Below, one piece after another: positions 61,928-64,000 of a stretch of 64,000 nucleotides of DNA (position 1 is the stretch's first letter; each line of letters begins with the position of its first letter). Made by a program: the position numbers and the translations under genes. This DNA comes from Voacanga thouarsii (Eukaryota > Streptophyta > Magnoliopsida > Gentianales > Apocynaceae). The stretch covers positions 1,922,001-1,986,000 of the forward strand of contig JANUWF010001190.1 of NCBI GenBank assembly GCA_026120185.1, written 5' to 3'. Below the pieces are notes generated by a model. That model did no database searches and had not been told where the DNA came from. It saw only the letters and a program-made list of their open reading frames with translations.

Positions 61928-63805
61928 TCGATTTGGGTCTTTTGATTCGGAATCTTGGCTAGCCACCATGTCAATTCCCATTGACGGCGGATCAGGAACT
62001 GGAGGCCTTGCCTCAGTGTCTCTGGCTCAGCCTCTGGTTCTGTCTTGGGGGGCAGGTTGACTTCATCGGCGGTTGCTTTTGAGACCTCTGTTTCAGCCGC
62101 CGCAACGACAGTCTCCTCAGTTTGAGTTTCGGAAGGACCGACTTCATCAGTGGCCGAGGGATGAAGAATATTGTTCAATTCAGCCACAAAGCGGTCTCAT
62201 CCGGACTTCATCTCATTCAGTAGAATGGCTGTGTTCTTCAGTTCAGCTTCAAGAAATTCCTCCTCCGCTTCTAGCATTAGCCGCTCATCATTATGTTTGA
62301 GGTTGGAATCGTCAATGGCCTTGACAGCGTCCTGGAGTCCTTTTTCTAATTTAAGTCGTTGTTCTAAGATTCTTTTCTCAGAGTCAAGTTTTTTCTGGAG
62401 TTCCAATAGCCGACGCTTAATCTATTCAATCCTCTCTATTCTCTCTGTAATATCAGCTCGAAGAAGCGTGAGACAGTTAATGGATTCCCGGCTATCCCTC
62501 TCTGCGAATGCTGTATTTTCTCGATGCAATTTCAAGAGTTCTAACTAATCATGGGCTTCATCCCGACGATATTACGTGTTTAAGAGAAAGCGCCCCATGA
62601 AACGCATTTGCCCCAGACACCCAATTGCCAAGTCCTGAAGCGTATGGGGCATGTCCGGGTCGACTGATTGTATAATCTGCAAAAGGGCGCAGCTCACGTT
62701 GTCAAGAGTGGACCTCTCAGTAGGTAAAGAGGTCCTGATGAGGCTATCAAGAAAGTCCAGCACTGAGAATAGTGTCGCTATCGGCAGAGGAGCAACAGCC
62801 TCTTCAATTCCCTGGCTAGGGGGAGGCGGAGTTATTTCTGTAACAGTGACCACTGGTTCTTTTTCAGGCCTTTGCAGAACAGGGGATGGATTTTTTGGAG
62901 TCGGTGCCTCAGCCGATGAATGGTCTGCCGTTGATGGAAAAACTGGTACGTCAACCGTTGAAAAAGGAGCCGTAGCCTCTGCCGATGAGATATCTGACAT
63001 CGGAAGAACAGCCCTTTCAACTGCCCTTTCTGCTAGAGATCAGAGCGGAATGTCTTCCTCTAAGTCAGAGGAAGTGTCGATGATAACGGGATGACCTATC
63101 CCTTGTTTACACTTTTGCAGAAAGGATTAAACGGGTAGTTAGACAAATTGAATATTGAAGAAACTGAGCAAAATAAGGCTAACAGAAGTAAACCTTGGAA
63201 ATGGAGGGAGTCGGTGTTTCTAGCTTCCTTTTTGATCACTGGAGCAGGGACGGGATCTCTATCTCTTCCTCCGAGACGGCGGGACCAGCAGCAGTAGTTT
63301 TCTACACCAAAGGAGTACGTAAGGCCAACATTATTATAGGACTTACAGGATGTTTTACTTGTTTTCCTTTCTTAGCAGATGATGTCTCAGGCAAAATGGT
63401 GGTCAGCCCAGGAACCCACAGGAGCCAGACACCTACAGGGTTGGAGAATAGAGCCCCACTCAGCAGTCTCCACCATAAATTGAAGTTGGGGGATGTCTCC
63501 AACACCACTTGGAAGGGCTTGAACTTGAAGGACCGTAGGATGGCCAGGCTGCTATCGGCTAAGGTTTGTATGTCCTCAGCCAACAGCACCGGCTTCACGG
63601 AAAAGGAAGAAACGTGCCCTGGATCGGCAGGGATGTCTTGTATCAGCCCAAATTGACGGGAGAAACAGTGGGGATTATACTTCTCACAGGAGATCTTAGC
63701 ACTTCGAGCTCCAGGCTTAGCCCCCAAAAGAATCTCTCGAGGACACAGAATTCGGACCCATAAAGTCTCTTGAATTGCTTCAGGGCTTTCCGATAGACTT
63801 TTCAA
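61924..63805 (-). pseudogene. Antisense plant-mobile-domain-like ORF region of the Tat element
   Basis: Three main open blocks run opposite to gag-pol. At 63302-63805 CEKYNPHCFSRQFGLIQDIP then FNLWWRLLSGALFSNP resembles the plant mobile domain (PMD, aminotransferase-like) found in MAIN/MAIL proteins and in transposons. At 62572-63000 there is a Ser/Pro/Glu-rich spacer, then a helical stretch. At 62197-62406 there is a strongly predicted coiled coil (LEKGLQDAVKAIDDSNLKHN), and 61924-62187 is an acidic tail. Stops and shifts between blocks suggest decay, or introns in a once-spliced antisense gene. Tat elements are known to carry extra antisense ORFs between pol and the 3' LTR, so position supports the assignment. 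Confidence 0.6.
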
Positions 63806-64000
63806 CCAGAGAGGGCCTTCTTTGCGGGCAGCATAAGGAAAGAAGGCGGTAACATGGAAGTCTCAGCATTGGTGGAGATACAAGATAATAGTCTCGGTAG
63901 AGGCAGTGTTCAGGGGGACCTGCAGCAGGCGATAGCCGGTCACCTATTCAGAAGGGCTTGCAGAGGTTCCTATATTTCGGCTGACACCAAAGTTGGGCAG

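Larger units (their letters stand above)
56350..64000 (+). mobile_element. Ty3/gypsy (Tat-type) LTR retrotransposon, non-autonomous, running off the window
   Basis: A 5' LTR-like segment (about 56350-57080, TGTGATACCCCAATTCC at its start) is followed by a tRNA-primer-site-like ttggcacgctcggtgggacc (57087-57106). Then come gag, protease, reverse transcriptase, RNase H and an additional, archaeal-type RNase H, the order that marks the plant Tat/Ogre clade. The integrase expected next is absent. Instead an antisense ORF region with a plant-mobile-domain-like part occupies 61.9-63.8 kb. The right LTR lies outside the window, so the exact left boundary cannot be confirmed. Numerous stops make it inactive. 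Confidence 0.85.

Overview
This is a stretch of nuclear DNA from a flowering plant, most likely a eudicot. It has long AT-rich intergenic DNA, genes split by GT...AG introns, plant-specific families (PERK kinase, SAUR, DUF620, plant TFIIB-related protein, polyol transporter) and plant Ty1/copia, Ty3/gypsy Tat-type, hAT, SINE and MITE elements. The species cannot be fixed from the sequence. Exon coordinates below come from reading splice signals and joining phases by eye, without transcript support.

Layout: 1-1.4 kb holds broken gene pieces (an AAA-ATPase fragment, and a zinc-ribbon/kinesin-7 chimera). 2.7-6.0 kb is a PERK receptor kinase (-). 7.7-10.2 kb is an F-box protein (-). 12.3-17.4 kb is a degenerate copia element (+) inserted in older AT-rich repeats. 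17.9-18.4 kb is a predicted plastid membrane protein with a frameshift (-). 20.2-23.1 kb is an ANP32-type acidic LRR protein (-). 28.5-31.8 kb is the plant-specific TFIIB-related factor PBRP (-). 34.3-34.9 kb (perhaps to 37.9 kb) is a small DUF1195-like membrane protein (+). 38.9-39.2 kb is a SAUR-like gene (-). 39.8-41.2 kb is a hAT remnant. 42.2-43.5 kb is a DUF620 protein (-) with a long TAA microsatellite just past its stop. 44.5-49.8 kb is a second copy of the same copia family (-). 51.9-53.5 kb is a polyol transporter (-). From about 56.35 kb to the window end is a Tat-type Ty3/gypsy element lacking integrase and carrying an antisense plant-mobile-domain-like ORF.

The strongest unusual signal is that both copia copies carry the same foreign cargo: an intron-containing RWP-RK (RKD-type) transcription factor gene, antisense to gag-pol, replacing the end of gag, the protease and nearly all of integrase. 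The copies have different 5-bp target duplications (AATTC and GAATA), so the cargo moved with the element. RKD factors act in egg-cell identity and embryogenesis, so a retrotransposon family amplifying RKD sequence is worth following up. Both cargo copies here are broken.

The host genes are ordinary single-copy-looking loci with no evident joint pathway; the window is a gene-moderate region shaped by transposon insertion.
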